NCBI GenBank assembly: GCA_027728065.1
Contig: JAQBVO010000014.1
Span: forward strand, 1-33,045
From: Actinomycetota bacterium
GTDB lineage: Bacteria > Actinomycetota > Actinomycetes > Nanopelagicales > Nanopelagicaceae
Length of the DNA stretch: 33,045 nt
Reading direction: 5' to 3'
The number at the start of each line of letters is the position of its first letter. The first letter of the stretch is position 1. Shown here in pieces: positions 15,510 through 22,943 of the stretch. The position numbers and the translations under genes are program-made. The notes beneath the pieces were generated by a model that made no database searches, had not been told where the DNA came from, and saw only the letters and a program-made list of their open reading frames with translations.

Positions 15510-16507
15510 TAGCGACCGACCTTTGCAGGTGTGAAAATGTTTTGGAACATAGAGGCTAAATTTGGCTCAGGGGAGGCTTGGCATGTTGCGACAACTTTCT
15601 CGATAGTCGCCTTCATATCTGATTGGATTTTGGCAATCTTCTCAGCGTTAAGTGCACCACTTGCTACTAGGCTTTCTTCAGTGAGCTTGATTGGATCGCG
15701 CTTCTGCCATTTCTCTAATTCACCCTCTGGACGATAGAGAGCTTGGTCTGCACGTGAGTGCCCCGCAAAACGATACGTCTTAGCTTCAATAAGAGTCGGT
15801 CCGCCACCGCTACGTGCGCGATTAACGGCTTCTGTAACTCCCTTTTGAACTACTCCTATATCCATGCCATCTAGCGAAAAGTGCGGCATATTGTAGCTAT
15901 CGGCACGCATATGAAGATCTTCGATGGGAGTCGTAATATTGATGCGAGAATATTCTCCGTAAACGTTGTTATCACAAATGAAAACTACTGGAAGGTTCCA
16001 GATAGAGGCCAAGTTAAGAGTTTCATGGAAGGCGCCGATATTTGCAGCACCATCTCCAAAAACAGCTACCGCAACATCATCTGTTTTGCGCACTTGGAAA
16101 GAAAGTGCCGCGCCTGCAGCTATTGGCATACCTCCACCGATAATTGCAGATGTTGGAAGCAATCCAAGATCCATATTGCTTAAGTGCATCGAACCACCAA
16201 CGCCACCACAGCAACCAATTGTCTTACCCATGATCTCACCCAAGACAGCTTCTGGACTTAAACCAAGTGCAAGAGCGATTCCGTGGCCACGATAAGTTGC
16301 AGAGACGATATCCGTTGGACGCAAGACACTTGCTAATCCAACTGCGAGCGCTTCTTGCCCTAGGCATAGATGAGTGGTTCCGCGGATTAAACCAGCGGCA
16401 AAAAGACCGTTAATCTGCTCTTCGAACTCACGAATTTCGATCATTCGTTCATATTGAGCTACGGAATCTTCTTGTACCGCTTTGCGACGTTTGAGTTCTA
16501 CCGACAT
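15509..16507 (-). CDS. Thiamine-diphosphate 2-oxo acid dehydrogenase E1, alpha subunit
   Basis: 332 aa. Decarboxylates a 2-oxo acid on thiamine diphosphate and transfers the acyl group to a lipoyl arm. The ThDP motif is GDGAANIGAFHETLN (GDG at 151-153) closing with Asn180-181 in ICDNNVYGE. TYRGHG and YRFAGHSRADQALYRPEGE match the acetoin/pyruvate-type E1-alpha family. The start overlaps the E1-beta stop by one base (TAATG), and a nine-residue N-terminal extension of the frame was rejected. Substrate may be pyruvate, but a sugar-acid-derived 2-oxo acid made by the two dehydratases is more consistent with the operon. Confidence 0.92.
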   Translation of the reverse strand: MSVELKRRKAVQEDSVAQYERMIEIREFEEQINGLFAAGLIRGTTHLCLGQEALAVGLASVLRPTDIVSATYRGHGIALALGLSPEAVLGEIMGKTIGCCGGVGGSMHLSNMDLGLLPTSAIIGGGMPIAAGAALSFQVRKTDDVAVAVFGDGAANIGAFHETLNLASIWNLPVVFICDNNVYGEYSRINITTPIEDLHMRADSYNMPHFSLDGMDIGVVQKGVTEAVNRARSGGGPTLIEAKTYRFAGHSRADQALYRPEGELEKWQKRDPIKLTEESLVASGALNAEKIAKIQSDMKATIEKVVATCQASPEPNLASMFQNIFTPAKVGR

Positions 16508-17523
16508 TATTTTAAGCCTTCCAATTCCCACCAAGATTTCGGAGAAGTTCCAGATTTGAATGATTCGATCAACTGACGAGCAACATCATCGGCTGTTGGA
16601 ACAAATCGCGCTTCAAGAACACCGCTATAAGGAACTGGTACGTCTGGAGTAGTAATACGAAACGGTGCTCCTTTAAGTTGACTAAATAGTTCTGACGTAG
16701 CTGCAGCCACGATTTCTGAGCCCCATCCACCGCTCTTGGGGGCTTCTTCTACGACAACTAGACGACCAGTTTTTTTAACTGAAGCAAGCACGCCTTCACG
16801 ATCCCATGGAACCACTGTTGCAAGATCAATAAGTTCTACGTCCAGGCCAGATTTTTCAATTGCGTTTCGAGCAACATTAACCATTTGGCCAAGAGCTACG
16901 ACAGTAATATCAATTCCCTTGCGTAGAACTCGCGCTTTCCCTATTGGGAGTGACAAAGAGGTATCAACTTCTCCACGTTCTGCGTAAAGAATGCGTGGCT
17001 CAAGAATCATGACTGGATCTGGATCTTGAATCGAAGCACGCATTAATGAGTACGCAGATTGCGCGTCACTTGGACAGACAACTTTTAAACCGGGAGTTGC
17101 TGCAACCCAGTTTTCAAGAGTTTGTGAATGTTGGCAACCAAAACCAAGTCCAGAACCTACTGATGCGCGCACGACCATAGGCACAGAAAGCTTGCCATTG
17201 CTTAGGTAGCGCATCTTTGCAGCCTCAGTTACGAGTTGATCAAGTGCAACTCCAAGGAATTCCATAAACATGATTTCGACAACGGGCTTCATACCCATAA
17301 TGGCCGCACCAACTGCTGCGCCAGTAAATCCCATTTCAGAAATAGGAGTATCGCGAATTCGAAGCGGCCCGAACTCAGCAAGCAAACCTTCTGAAGTTTT
17401 AAATGGACCTTCAGCTTCTGCTACATCCTCACCAAATAACATGACAGTCGAATCTGCTCGCATCTCATCGGCAAGGGCGCTAACAATCGCCTGTCTAAAT
17501 CGCATTGGTGTGGTTGTACCCAT
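16507..17523 (-). CDS. Thiamine-diphosphate 2-oxo acid dehydrogenase E1, beta subunit
   Basis: 338 aa transketolase-like beta chain, partner of the alpha chain downstream. Family features are FGEDVAEAEGPFKTSEGL, RDTPISEMGFTGAAVGAA, EIMFMEFLGVALDQL, then the C-terminal domain with ELIDLATVVPWDREGVLASV and VVEEAPKSGGWGSE. The end after VPYSGVLEARFVPTADDV is a little longer than average. It is the first gene of a seven-gene minus-strand operon. GGGAG about eight bases before the ATG is a strong ribosome site. A TATA-rich stretch in the 98-bp divergent spacer probably holds the promoter. Confidence 0.92.
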   Translation of the reverse strand: MGTTTPMRFRQAIVSALADEMRADSTVMLFGEDVAEAEGPFKTSEGLLAEFGPLRIRDTPISEMGFTGAAVGAAIMGMKPVVEIMFMEFLGVALDQLVTEAAKMRYLSNGKLSVPMVVRASVGSGLGFGCQHSQTLENWVAATPGLKVVCPSDAQSAYSLMRASIQDPDPVMILEPRILYAERGEVDTSLSLPIGKARVLRKGIDITVVALGQMVNVARNAIEKSGLDVELIDLATVVPWDREGVLASVKKTGRLVVVEEAPKSGGWGSEIVAAATSELFSQLKGAPFRITTPDVPVPYSGVLEARFVPTADDVARQLIESFKSGTSPKSWWELEGLK

Positions 17524-17621
17524 CTCACTCCCTCTATCGCTGCCTCAATTGCTCAATATATGCCCCAACTGGAATCGTTGCTAGAATATTCTCGTGAGCC
17601 CAATGAAGTCAAGCCCGAGCT
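17524..17621. promoter_or_regulatory. Divergent promoter region of the E1 operon and the CoA-transferase gene
   Basis: The 98-bp spacer drives the seven-gene operon leftward and the CoA-transferase gene rightward. CATATATT (minus strand, about 17555-17562) is a candidate -10 for the operon. AGAATATTCT at 17583-17592 is a perfect 10-bp palindrome. GAATCGTTG at 17572-17580 recurs at 18788-18796 upstream of the LacI gene, so it may be part of a shared operator. None of these is proven. Confidence 0.4.
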
Positions 17622-18752
17622 ATGCCACCATCTGAGGCACTTGGATCAAACTTGCCTCTTTTTGGGGTCAAAGTTTTAGATGCCACCTCCAATATTGCAG
17701 GCCCCTTCAGTGGCGCGGTTTTAGCAGACCTAGGCGCTGAAGTCATCAAAATTGAAACCCCTAGCGGTGATCCCGCCCGAGCGATGTCCCCTATCGATGG
17801 GGATCGGTCGGCATATTTCCATGTGGTCAATCGCAATAAGAGCGCTATGAGCATCGACCTGAAATCAAAAGAAGGTCGAGCAAAGCTAGATGGAATGCTT
17901 GATGAGTGTGATGTTTTCTTGACCAATTTTCTTCCAGAGAGATTGCAGGCTCTGGAACTAACCTCCCTCGAGTTACGGGCAAAGCGACCTCGATTGATCT
18001 GCGGCAATCTCTCCTCATATGGAGTCGAAGGACCAGATGCAGCAGCACCCGGTTATGACGCGACAGTGCAAGCGCGCACTGGAATCATGCATGTTACAGG
18101 CGAGCCCGATGGCAATCCCGTCCGTGCCGGAGTATCTGTTTTAGATATCGGTGGAGGAATGTGGCTAGCCATTGGAGTGCTTGCGGCATTGGTCAAACGC
18201 GATAGGACTGGAGAAGGAGGCGTTGTAGAAACCTCTCTCTTTGAAACTGGCGCTCTTTGGGTAAGTTATCATTTATCTGCCAACCAACTTACAGGTAAAG
18301 CCTCAGTGCGATCTGGTGCAGGTCATCCAGCCTTTTCCCCCTACGGACTCTTCACAACATCCTCTGGCACATTATGCATAGGTGTCGGTAATGACAATAT
18401 TTTCTCGAAGCTTTGCACGTTGATTAATCGGAGTGATCTATTAAGTGATGTGCGATTTAGAACAAATTCCGATCGTGTTACCCATGCGGCAACACTAAAA
18501 GTTGAGATTGAAAATGCACTTGCAAGTAATGACGCAGTGCACTGGGCGCGAATATTAGGTGGGGGCGGAGTACCTGCTGATCGCGTTTCGCTACCTGAAG
18601 ATCTTCGCGACGATTACCAAGCTCAAGCAATGACAATCTTGCTTAATTACCCAGATCCAACAACTCAATTGGAGCAAATTCCAGGACTTCCACTCCGCTT
18701 CGATGGCAAGCGACCACCCATCCGCTTCCCCGCTCCTCACCTAGAGCACTAA
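17622..18752 (+). CDS. CoA-transferase, class III (CaiB/BaiF family)
   Basis: 376 aa, transfers CoA between organic acids through an aspartyl-CoA intermediate. The N-terminal LPLFGVKVLDATSNIAGPFS, the LGAEVIKIETPSGDPAR segment and the catalytic Asp146 in GYDATVQARTG fit the family. GGGMWLAIGVLAAL and HPAFSPYGLF follow as usual. Only ATG 17622 is available because an in-frame TGA lies at 17604-17606, and no clear ribosome site precedes it, so the transcript may be nearly leaderless. It diverges from the E1 operon, which suggests that the acid it activates belongs to the same pathway. The donor and acceptor are unknown. Confidence 0.9.
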   Translation: MPPSEALGSNLPLFGVKVLDATSNIAGPFSGAVLADLGAEVIKIETPSGDPARAMSPIDGDRSAYFHVVNRNKSAMSIDLKSKEGRAKLDGMLDECDVFLTNFLPERLQALELTSLELRAKRPRLICGNLSSYGVEGPDAAAPGYDATVQARTGIMHVTGEPDGNPVRAGVSVLDIGGGMWLAIGVLAALVKRDRTGEGGVVETSLFETGALWVSYHLSANQLTGKASVRSGAGHPAFSPYGLFTTSSGTLCIGVGNDNIFSKLCTLINRSDLLSDVRFRTNSDRVTHAATLKVEIENALASNDAVHWARILGGGGVPADRVSLPEDLRDDYQAQAMTILLNYPDPTTQLEQIPGLPLRFDGKRPPIRFPAPHLEH

Positions 18753-18828
18753 GTCAGTTGATTATTTCTCCGCCTGAAACCCCATGTGAATCGTTGACAC
18801 ACATCCTGTTAGCCTCTCTAGAGTCTGC

Positions 18829-18903
18829 TTACTCACGGGAGGTGGGCACAAATAGCAAACGATCCTGTTCGGCCTCAATACCTATGATTCTTAGATCTAT
18901 CAT
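18829..18903 (-). CDS. Possible 24-residue ORF with a near-perfect ribosome binding site
   Basis: The minus strand of the 266-bp spacer before the LacI gene contains AGGAGGAG six bases in front of an ATG, the strongest Shine-Dalgarno in the window. The ORF MIDLRIIGIEAEQDRLL continues FVPTSRE to TAA. A second frame from about 18853 leftward stays open for 24 more codons (PPVSKQTLERLTGCVSTIH and on), so this may be a gene broken by a frameshift. The product is not recognised. It diverges from the LacI gene and converges on the CoA-transferase. It could be a genuine small protein or the stump of a replaced gene. Confidence 0.4.
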   Translation of the reverse strand: MIDLRIIGIEAEQDRLLFVPTSRE

Positions 18904-18938
18904 GGCTATCTCCTCCTAATTTTGCTCTGGCAATTTTA

Positions 18939-18961
18939 CTGGAAATATGTCAAAATTCCAG
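18939..18961. promoter_or_regulatory. Inverted repeat upstream of the LacI gene, candidate operator
   Basis: CTGGAA-N11-TTCCAG is an exact 6-bp inverted repeat, and several inner positions also match. It is followed directly by AATCGGTTCC, a near-palindrome centred on CG as LacI-family operators usually are. It lies 58 bases before the chosen LacI start and next to the start of the divergent small ORF, a natural site for autoregulation. There is no experimental or motif-database support. Confidence 0.35.
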
Positions 18962-19018
18962 AATCGGTTCCATTATGAGTAATACCTATTTGCTCCCGCG
19001 AACAGGGGTGTGAGAGTT

Positions 19019-20041
19019 ATGTCTGAGGAAACATTTACCGGCAAGATTACCATTCGCGATGTTGCAGTTCGGGCAGGAGTTGCTCTTTCAAGTGTCTCTC
19101 GAGTTATGTCAGGTCATCCTGATGTATCACTTGCAATGCGTGCGCGCGTTGAGGAAGCTGTTTCAACTCTTGGTTATGAACCAGATCTAATAGCGCAATC
19201 ATTGCGCAGCGGAAGTACGAGGATAATTGGATTTATCATCCGCGATATTTCAAATCCACTTTATGCATTAGTTGCCCGCGCATGCGAACAAGAGTTACAG
19301 CGTCATGGGTATTCGATGATCTTAATGAATTCAGATGCAAACATTGAAACCGAATCGAAGAATTTCCAAATTATGCGCCGCCGCCGAGTAGATGGTGTGA
19401 TTGCCTCTCTCGTTGACGAAGGTGATCCGTCAGTCAAGAAGTCACTAATTTCATTGAATGCTGCAATAGTTTTACTTGACCGCGAAGTTAAAGGGATACA
19501 CACAAGTGCCGTTCTTACTAATCACTATCAAGGGGTTTATGAGGCTACAAAACATCTAATAGACGCTGGGCATACAAAAATCGGCTTTGTTACAGGAGAT
19601 GAGAACGTTTATACAACCCGCAATCGTATGCGGGGATTTAAACAAGCTTTCGGCGATATAGGTAAGGAAATTGATGAATCGTTTCTTGCCTTAGGTGGCT
19701 TCGACGCGGAATATGCTTTTGTGCACACTCACAATCTAATGACAAGCCAGCCTCGGCCAACAGCATTAATGACTGGTGGAATTAGTTCAACTTGGGGCGC
19801 ACTTCGAGCGCTCAAAGAGATAGGCCTTAAAGTTGGTGAGGATTTGGCTTTTGTTGCTCTGGATGAATGGCCTTTGTTTGACATTTTTTCACCAGAGATT
19901 TCTTGCGTGTATCGCGACGCACGAACAATTGGTGCAGAATCCGCGCATATGATGTTACAAATTCTCAAGAGTGGGGTACAAAAAAAGTTAATAATAGAAA
20001 CAAAATTTACCGCTCGATTTAGTTCGGGGGGCGGTTTGTAA
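19019..20041 (+). CDS. LacI/GalR family transcriptional regulator
   Basis: 340 aa. The N-terminal helix-turn-helix is TIRDVAVRAGVALSSVSRVM, followed by the hinge helix LGYEPDLIAQSLRSG (about 51-65) and a periplasmic-binding-protein-like sensor (from RIIGFIIRDISNPLYALV). ATG 19019 is preceded by AGGGG with a 10-base gap. GTG 19010, three codons earlier, is the alternative. LacI regulators normally sense sugars or their phosphates and repress the linked catabolic genes. As the only regulator in the island it probably controls the E1 operon, the CoA-transferase and perhaps the alcohol dehydrogenase pair. The inducer is unknown. Confidence 0.93.
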   Translation: MSEETFTGKITIRDVAVRAGVALSSVSRVMSGHPDVSLAMRARVEEAVSTLGYEPDLIAQSLRSGSTRIIGFIIRDISNPLYALVARACEQELQRHGYSMILMNSDANIETESKNFQIMRRRRVDGVIASLVDEGDPSVKKSLISLNAAIVLLDREVKGIHTSAVLTNHYQGVYEATKHLIDAGHTKIGFVTGDENVYTTRNRMRGFKQAFGDIGKEIDESFLALGGFDAEYAFVHTHNLMTSQPRPTALMTGGISSTWGALRALKEIGLKVGEDLAFVALDEWPLFDIFSPEISCVYRDARTIGAESAHMMLQILKSGVQKKLIIETKFTARFSSGGGL

Positions 20042-20098
20042 CGAGTCGTCAAGGGACGAACTTTAATAAACACTTACTCTAAATATAATTTAATTAAG

Positions 20099-21211
20099 TT
20101 AGTACGGGTGAATTACTTGCCTTACTACTTGAGCACTTTGAAGAGCGTCCATTGTTTCATTAACTTGAGACATCGGGCTAACGGATGTGAGTAGCTTTTC
20201 TACTGGCAGTTTGCCTGCTCTCCAAAAATCTACAAATTCAGGTATATCTACGCGGGGATTTGCAGAGCCAAGGTAGGAGCCGCGGATTGTTTTCACATCT
20301 GAGACTAAAGACAATGCCGAAATTGAAAACATCTCTGACGCTGGAGGCAATCCAACGGTGACAGTTATTCCTCCACGACTTGTGGCCTCATATGCCGATT
20401 TCAACGTATCTGCACGTCCCGCACATTCGATAGCAACGCCAACACCTGCAGGGAGTTGATCGCGCAAGTTCTCACGCGGGTCGAGTGCAAAATCTGCACC
20501 AAGTGAGAGCGCAAGTTCTCTCTTAGAGGCAACTGGATCGATAGCAAATATGGGAGATGCTTTAGAAATGACAGCACCAATCAATGCAGAGAGGCCAACA
20601 CCACCAAGTCCCCATACTCCAAGAGATTGACCCTCTTTTGTGTGAGCAGAATTTCGAACAGCGCCAATACCTGTAAGTAGAGCGCAACCAAAGAGTGCTG
20701 CAATATCGAAAGGAATGTCATCAGGAAGTTTAATCAGTGAACGCTCATCAAGAACTGCATACTGGCTATAACAAGAAACTCCGTTGTAGTGATTAACAGG
20801 TGCGTTGTTAAAACTTATTCGTGATCCCCCTTCTATCATTTCACCACGTGCATTAGACGCTGCACCGATTGAGCAAAATGCGGGTGTGCCCCATAGACAT
20901 TCGCTGCATGTGCCGCAACTAGGCAAGAAAATACTTGTTACGTGGTCACCGACTTTAAGGTTTTTCACGGCGGCACCAAGTTCGACCACCACGCCGGCTG
21001 ATTCGTGTCCGCCAACAAGGGGAAGCGGACGTTGTCGAGTTCCATTAACCACTGAAAGATCTGAATGACAGATACCAGCCGATTCAATTTTAACTAGCAC
21101 CTCACCGGCTCGAGGTGGCGCTAGATCAATCTCAACAATTTCAAGTGGGCGAGATCTTGCATAAGGAAGAGGCGCTCCACTTTCCCGAATGAGCGCAGCA
21201 AGTGATTTCAA
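20099..21211 (-). CDS. Zinc-dependent alcohol dehydrogenase (MDR superfamily)
   Basis: 370 aa. Catalytic zinc ligands are Cys48 (GICHSD), His69-Glu70 (GGHES) and Cys176 (FGCALLTG). Structural zinc cysteines are 99, 102, 105 and 113 (CGTCSECLWGTPAFC). The NAD loop is GLGGVG at 201-206. The full set resembles class III-like and mycothiol-type alcohol dehydrogenases. The frame opens with TTG, with GGAG five bases upstream and no nearby ATG, so a TTG start is proposed. It is 15 bases behind the SDR gene and probably co-transcribed. It converges on the LacI gene. Likely role is oxidation of a primary or secondary alcohol in the island pathway. Confidence 0.92.
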   Translation of the reverse strand: MKSLAALIRESGAPLPYARSRPLEIVEIDLAPPRAGEVLVKIESAGICHSDLSVVNGTRQRPLPLVGGHESAGVVVELGAAVKNLKVGDHVTSIFLPSCGTCSECLWGTPAFCSIGAASNARGEMIEGGSRISFNNAPVNHYNGVSCYSQYAVLDERSLIKLPDDIPFDIAALFGCALLTGIGAVRNSAHTKEGQSLGVWGLGGVGLSALIGAVISKASPIFAIDPVASKRELALSLGADFALDPRENLRDQLPAGVGVAIECAGRADTLKSAYEATSRGGITVTVGLPPASEMFSISALSLVSDVKTIRGSYLGSANPRVDIPEFVDFWRAGKLPVEKLLTSVSPMSQVNETMDALQSAQVVRQVIHPY

Positions 21212-21226
21212 AGAAACTCCAAGTTC

Positions 21227-21985
21227 TTAGACTCTTAAATCAATGGTAGCGCCACCATCAACGACGATGGTTTGCCCATTGATATATGAGGCTCCTTTAG
21301 ATGCCAAGAAAACAACGACCGATGCTTGCTCCTCAGGCCGCCCCATACGTTTGATTGGCACGGCTTGAGCAAATGCTTCAGAGCTAACTTCTTTGCCATC
21401 AACAAAAACGCGATTCTGCGTCTTAGTAAACCCAGGTGCTACTGCAACTACACGAATATTGTCAGGGGCCCACTCAACTGCAAGAACCCGAGTCAATGCT
21501 TCGAGTCCGGCTTTTGATACCGAATAAGAAAGGCGGCCTGGCAGACCAATGCGCGCAGCAATTGATGCAATCGAAATAATTGTCGGGTAAGGAGATTTCT
21601 TTAGATGTGGATAAGCAGCACGACAACAGCGAAACGCACCATCAAGATGCACATTTGTTATAAAACGCCAATCTTCATCACTATATGTGTGCGTTGCGCC
21701 TTGACGGAAGTTTCCTGCATTATTTACCAATACATCAAGGTGACCAAAACGTTTGATAATCTTTGCTATACCTTGATCTACAGATTCAGTCGATCCAACA
21801 TCAATGGAGACTGTAAAAACGCGATCACCCGTTGGATCTAATCCTCTTGCAACTTCTTGCGCTGCATCCTCTCGAAGATCAGAGACAACAACGTCATAAC
21901 CATCTGCAAGGAATTGCTTACACATTTCTGAGCCGAGGGCTCCGCCACTTCCCGTTACTAAGGCCACTGGGCGAGATAAACTCAT
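21227..21985 (-). CDS. SDR family oxidoreductase (island, right end)
   Basis: 252-aa classical short-chain dehydrogenase: cofactor loop TGSGGALG (11-18), NNAGN, catalytic Ser in ISIASIAAR, YSVSK, VAPGFTKTQ and the C-terminal YINGQTIVVDGG. It differs clearly from the SDR at the left end of the island. No Shine-Dalgarno precedes the ATG. A 7-bp inverted repeat (22008-22029) lies 23 bases upstream and may be an operator. With the alcohol dehydrogenase downstream it could carry out two successive oxidations of a polyol or sugar. Substrate is not inferable. Confidence 0.92.
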   Translation of the reverse strand: MSLSRPVALVTGSGGALGSEMCKQFLADGYDVVVSDLREDAAQEVARGLDPTGDRVFTVSIDVGSTESVDQGIAKIIKRFGHLDVLVNNAGNFRQGATHTYSDEDWRFITNVHLDGAFRCCRAAYPHLKKSPYPTIISIASIAARIGLPGRLSYSVSKAGLEALTRVLAVEWAPDNIRVVAVAPGFTKTQNRVFVDGKEVSSEAFAQAVPIKRMGRPEEQASVVVFLASKGASYINGQTIVVDGGATIDLRV

Positions 21986-22007
21986 CTAGTAAGTGAATCA
22001 GTAAGGA

Positions 22008-22029
22008 CCCAATTAGACAAGCAATTGGG
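22008..22029. promoter_or_regulatory. Inverted repeat upstream of the right-end SDR gene
   Basis: CCCAATT-N8-AATTGGG is an exact 7-bp inverted repeat between the SDR start (21985) and the right flanking repeat (22067). No T-run follows on either strand, so an operator is more likely than a terminator. Confidence 0.35.
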
Positions 22030-22066
22030 CGGCTCAAGTATGGCGAAGATCCCATAAATGGTAGCG

Positions 22067-22127
22067 CCCGCCCCACTCGCAAGATTATTAACTCATCTCT
22101 TAAGAGCAGTGGGATTTAATCGTCTTC
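22067..22127 (+). repeat. Right copy of the 61-bp island-flanking direct repeat (att-like)
   Basis: It matches 11110-11170 at 56 of 61 positions. It starts with the last nine bases of the tRNA-Met (CCCGCCCCA) but nothing before it resembles a tRNA. Its right end encodes the stop and last residues of the DUF2231/cytochrome b5 gene. CTCTTAAGAG inside it is a perfect palindrome here and imperfect in the left copy. Confidence 0.85.
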
Positions 22128-22943
22128 GTATCCAGCACTGGGTGGTGCAATAGTTTTTTTACTCTGCTCTAAAGTAATTTGGCCGCCGACTGGGCCCAAT
22201 AGGAAACTTCTCAAAAAATCATTGGGCTTGGCTTGAGTGCCGTGCTGACCAGTAAATGCCTTCGTACCATCCTTTCCACAGATATCTGAGATTACCGATA
22301 CCCCACCAGGATGCTCTTGAATAAAACTCGTTAAGTTATAGACATTTCCATTAACAATGCTCCAGCAAGCAGAGGCAGAGTTTCGCAGTGTGACCTGCGA
22401 ATTTGAGAGCTCAACTGCTCCCTCACTTGTCGATCCAGAGGCTGTGCCGCCTTGGCTTTTAGAATCCTCTAGCGCAACCCCGCCAGTGGTGGCAATTCGA
22501 TCCTTCCAGGTCGCTGTTGCCCCTGAGTGGCCGACGATAAAGGTAAGAGCAAAACTAGTTACGGATAATACCGTTGCAATTAGTTTTAAAGAGTTTTGTA
22601 TAAAAGCTCGATTATTTCTTAATTTAATTCTGGATTTGTCAATGAGAAACCATAGTAAAAAAATGAATGTGAGTCCAAGTAGAACTTTTGGTAACCGTTC
22701 ACCTTGCGCGGCATGGGCGCTGGGTAGACCAACTCGTTGCGATAACTCCTGGCCAGATTGTTCGGCAATAAATGCAGAGACTGTTGCTGCCGATAAGATG
22801 ATCAAGACAAGAGGAGTGTAATTGGCCCGTAATCTGGGAGTGAATACAACTAAGAGAACTCCGAGCCCGGCCAGTGGAGCAAGCACGACAACGGCGTGGG
22901 TAACGAGTGGATGGATCGGTAATCCTTGAATCAAATCAAACAA
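22116..22943 (-). CDS. DUF2231 membrane domain fused to a cytochrome b5-like heme domain
   Basis: 275 aa. Four predicted transmembrane helices (about 15-35, 44-61, 86-102, 118-138) form a DUF2231-like domain, including the GHSGA motif after the last helix. After a Ser/Gly-rich linker (about 150-185) comes a cytochrome b5-like domain with VYNLTSFIQEHPGGVSVI (His211) and a second candidate heme ligand in TGQHG (His234). The paired Cys193 and Cys222 may form a disulfide. Orientation suggests an extracytoplasmic heme domain, so an electron-transfer role at the membrane is likely. The start is TTG with GGAG eight bases upstream. The C-terminus lies inside the island's right repeat. Confidence 0.8.
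   Translation of the reverse strand: MFDLIQGLPIHPLVTHAVVVLAPLAGLGVLLVVFTPRLRANYTPLVLIILSAATVSAFIAEQSGQELSQRVGLPSAHAAQGERLPKVLLGLTFIFLLWFLIDKSRIKLRNNRAFIQNSLKLIATVLSVTSFALTFIVGHSGATATWKDRIATTGGVALEDSKSQGGTASGSTSEGAVELSNSQVTLRNSASACWSIVNGNVYNLTSFIQEHPGGVSVISDICGKDGTKAFTGQHGTQAKPNDFLRSFLLGPVGGQITLEQSKKTIAPPSAGYEDD

Larger units (their letters stand above)
11119..22066. mobile_element. Genomic island of about 11 kb at tRNA-Met
   Basis: Bounded by the 61-bp direct repeat that starts within the tRNA-Met gene. It contains a seven-gene catabolic operon, a class III CoA-transferase, a LacI regulator, an SDR and a zinc alcohol dehydrogenase, a small ORF with a strong ribosome site, and a C-terminal gene relic at the left edge. 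The genes belong to one apparent programme and most have strong GGGAG-type ribosome sites, unlike many genes outside. No integrase, transposase or conjugation gene is visible. It is therefore either an island that lost its integrase or one spread between relatives by homologous exchange across tRNA-flanking sequence. The exact ends are inferred from the repeat. Confidence 0.7.

Noticed and set aside
11119-22066. Integrase or transposase expected in the island
   Set aside because: All large ORFs in the interval are metabolic or regulatory. No tyrosine or serine recombinase motif was found, so mobility genes are absent here.
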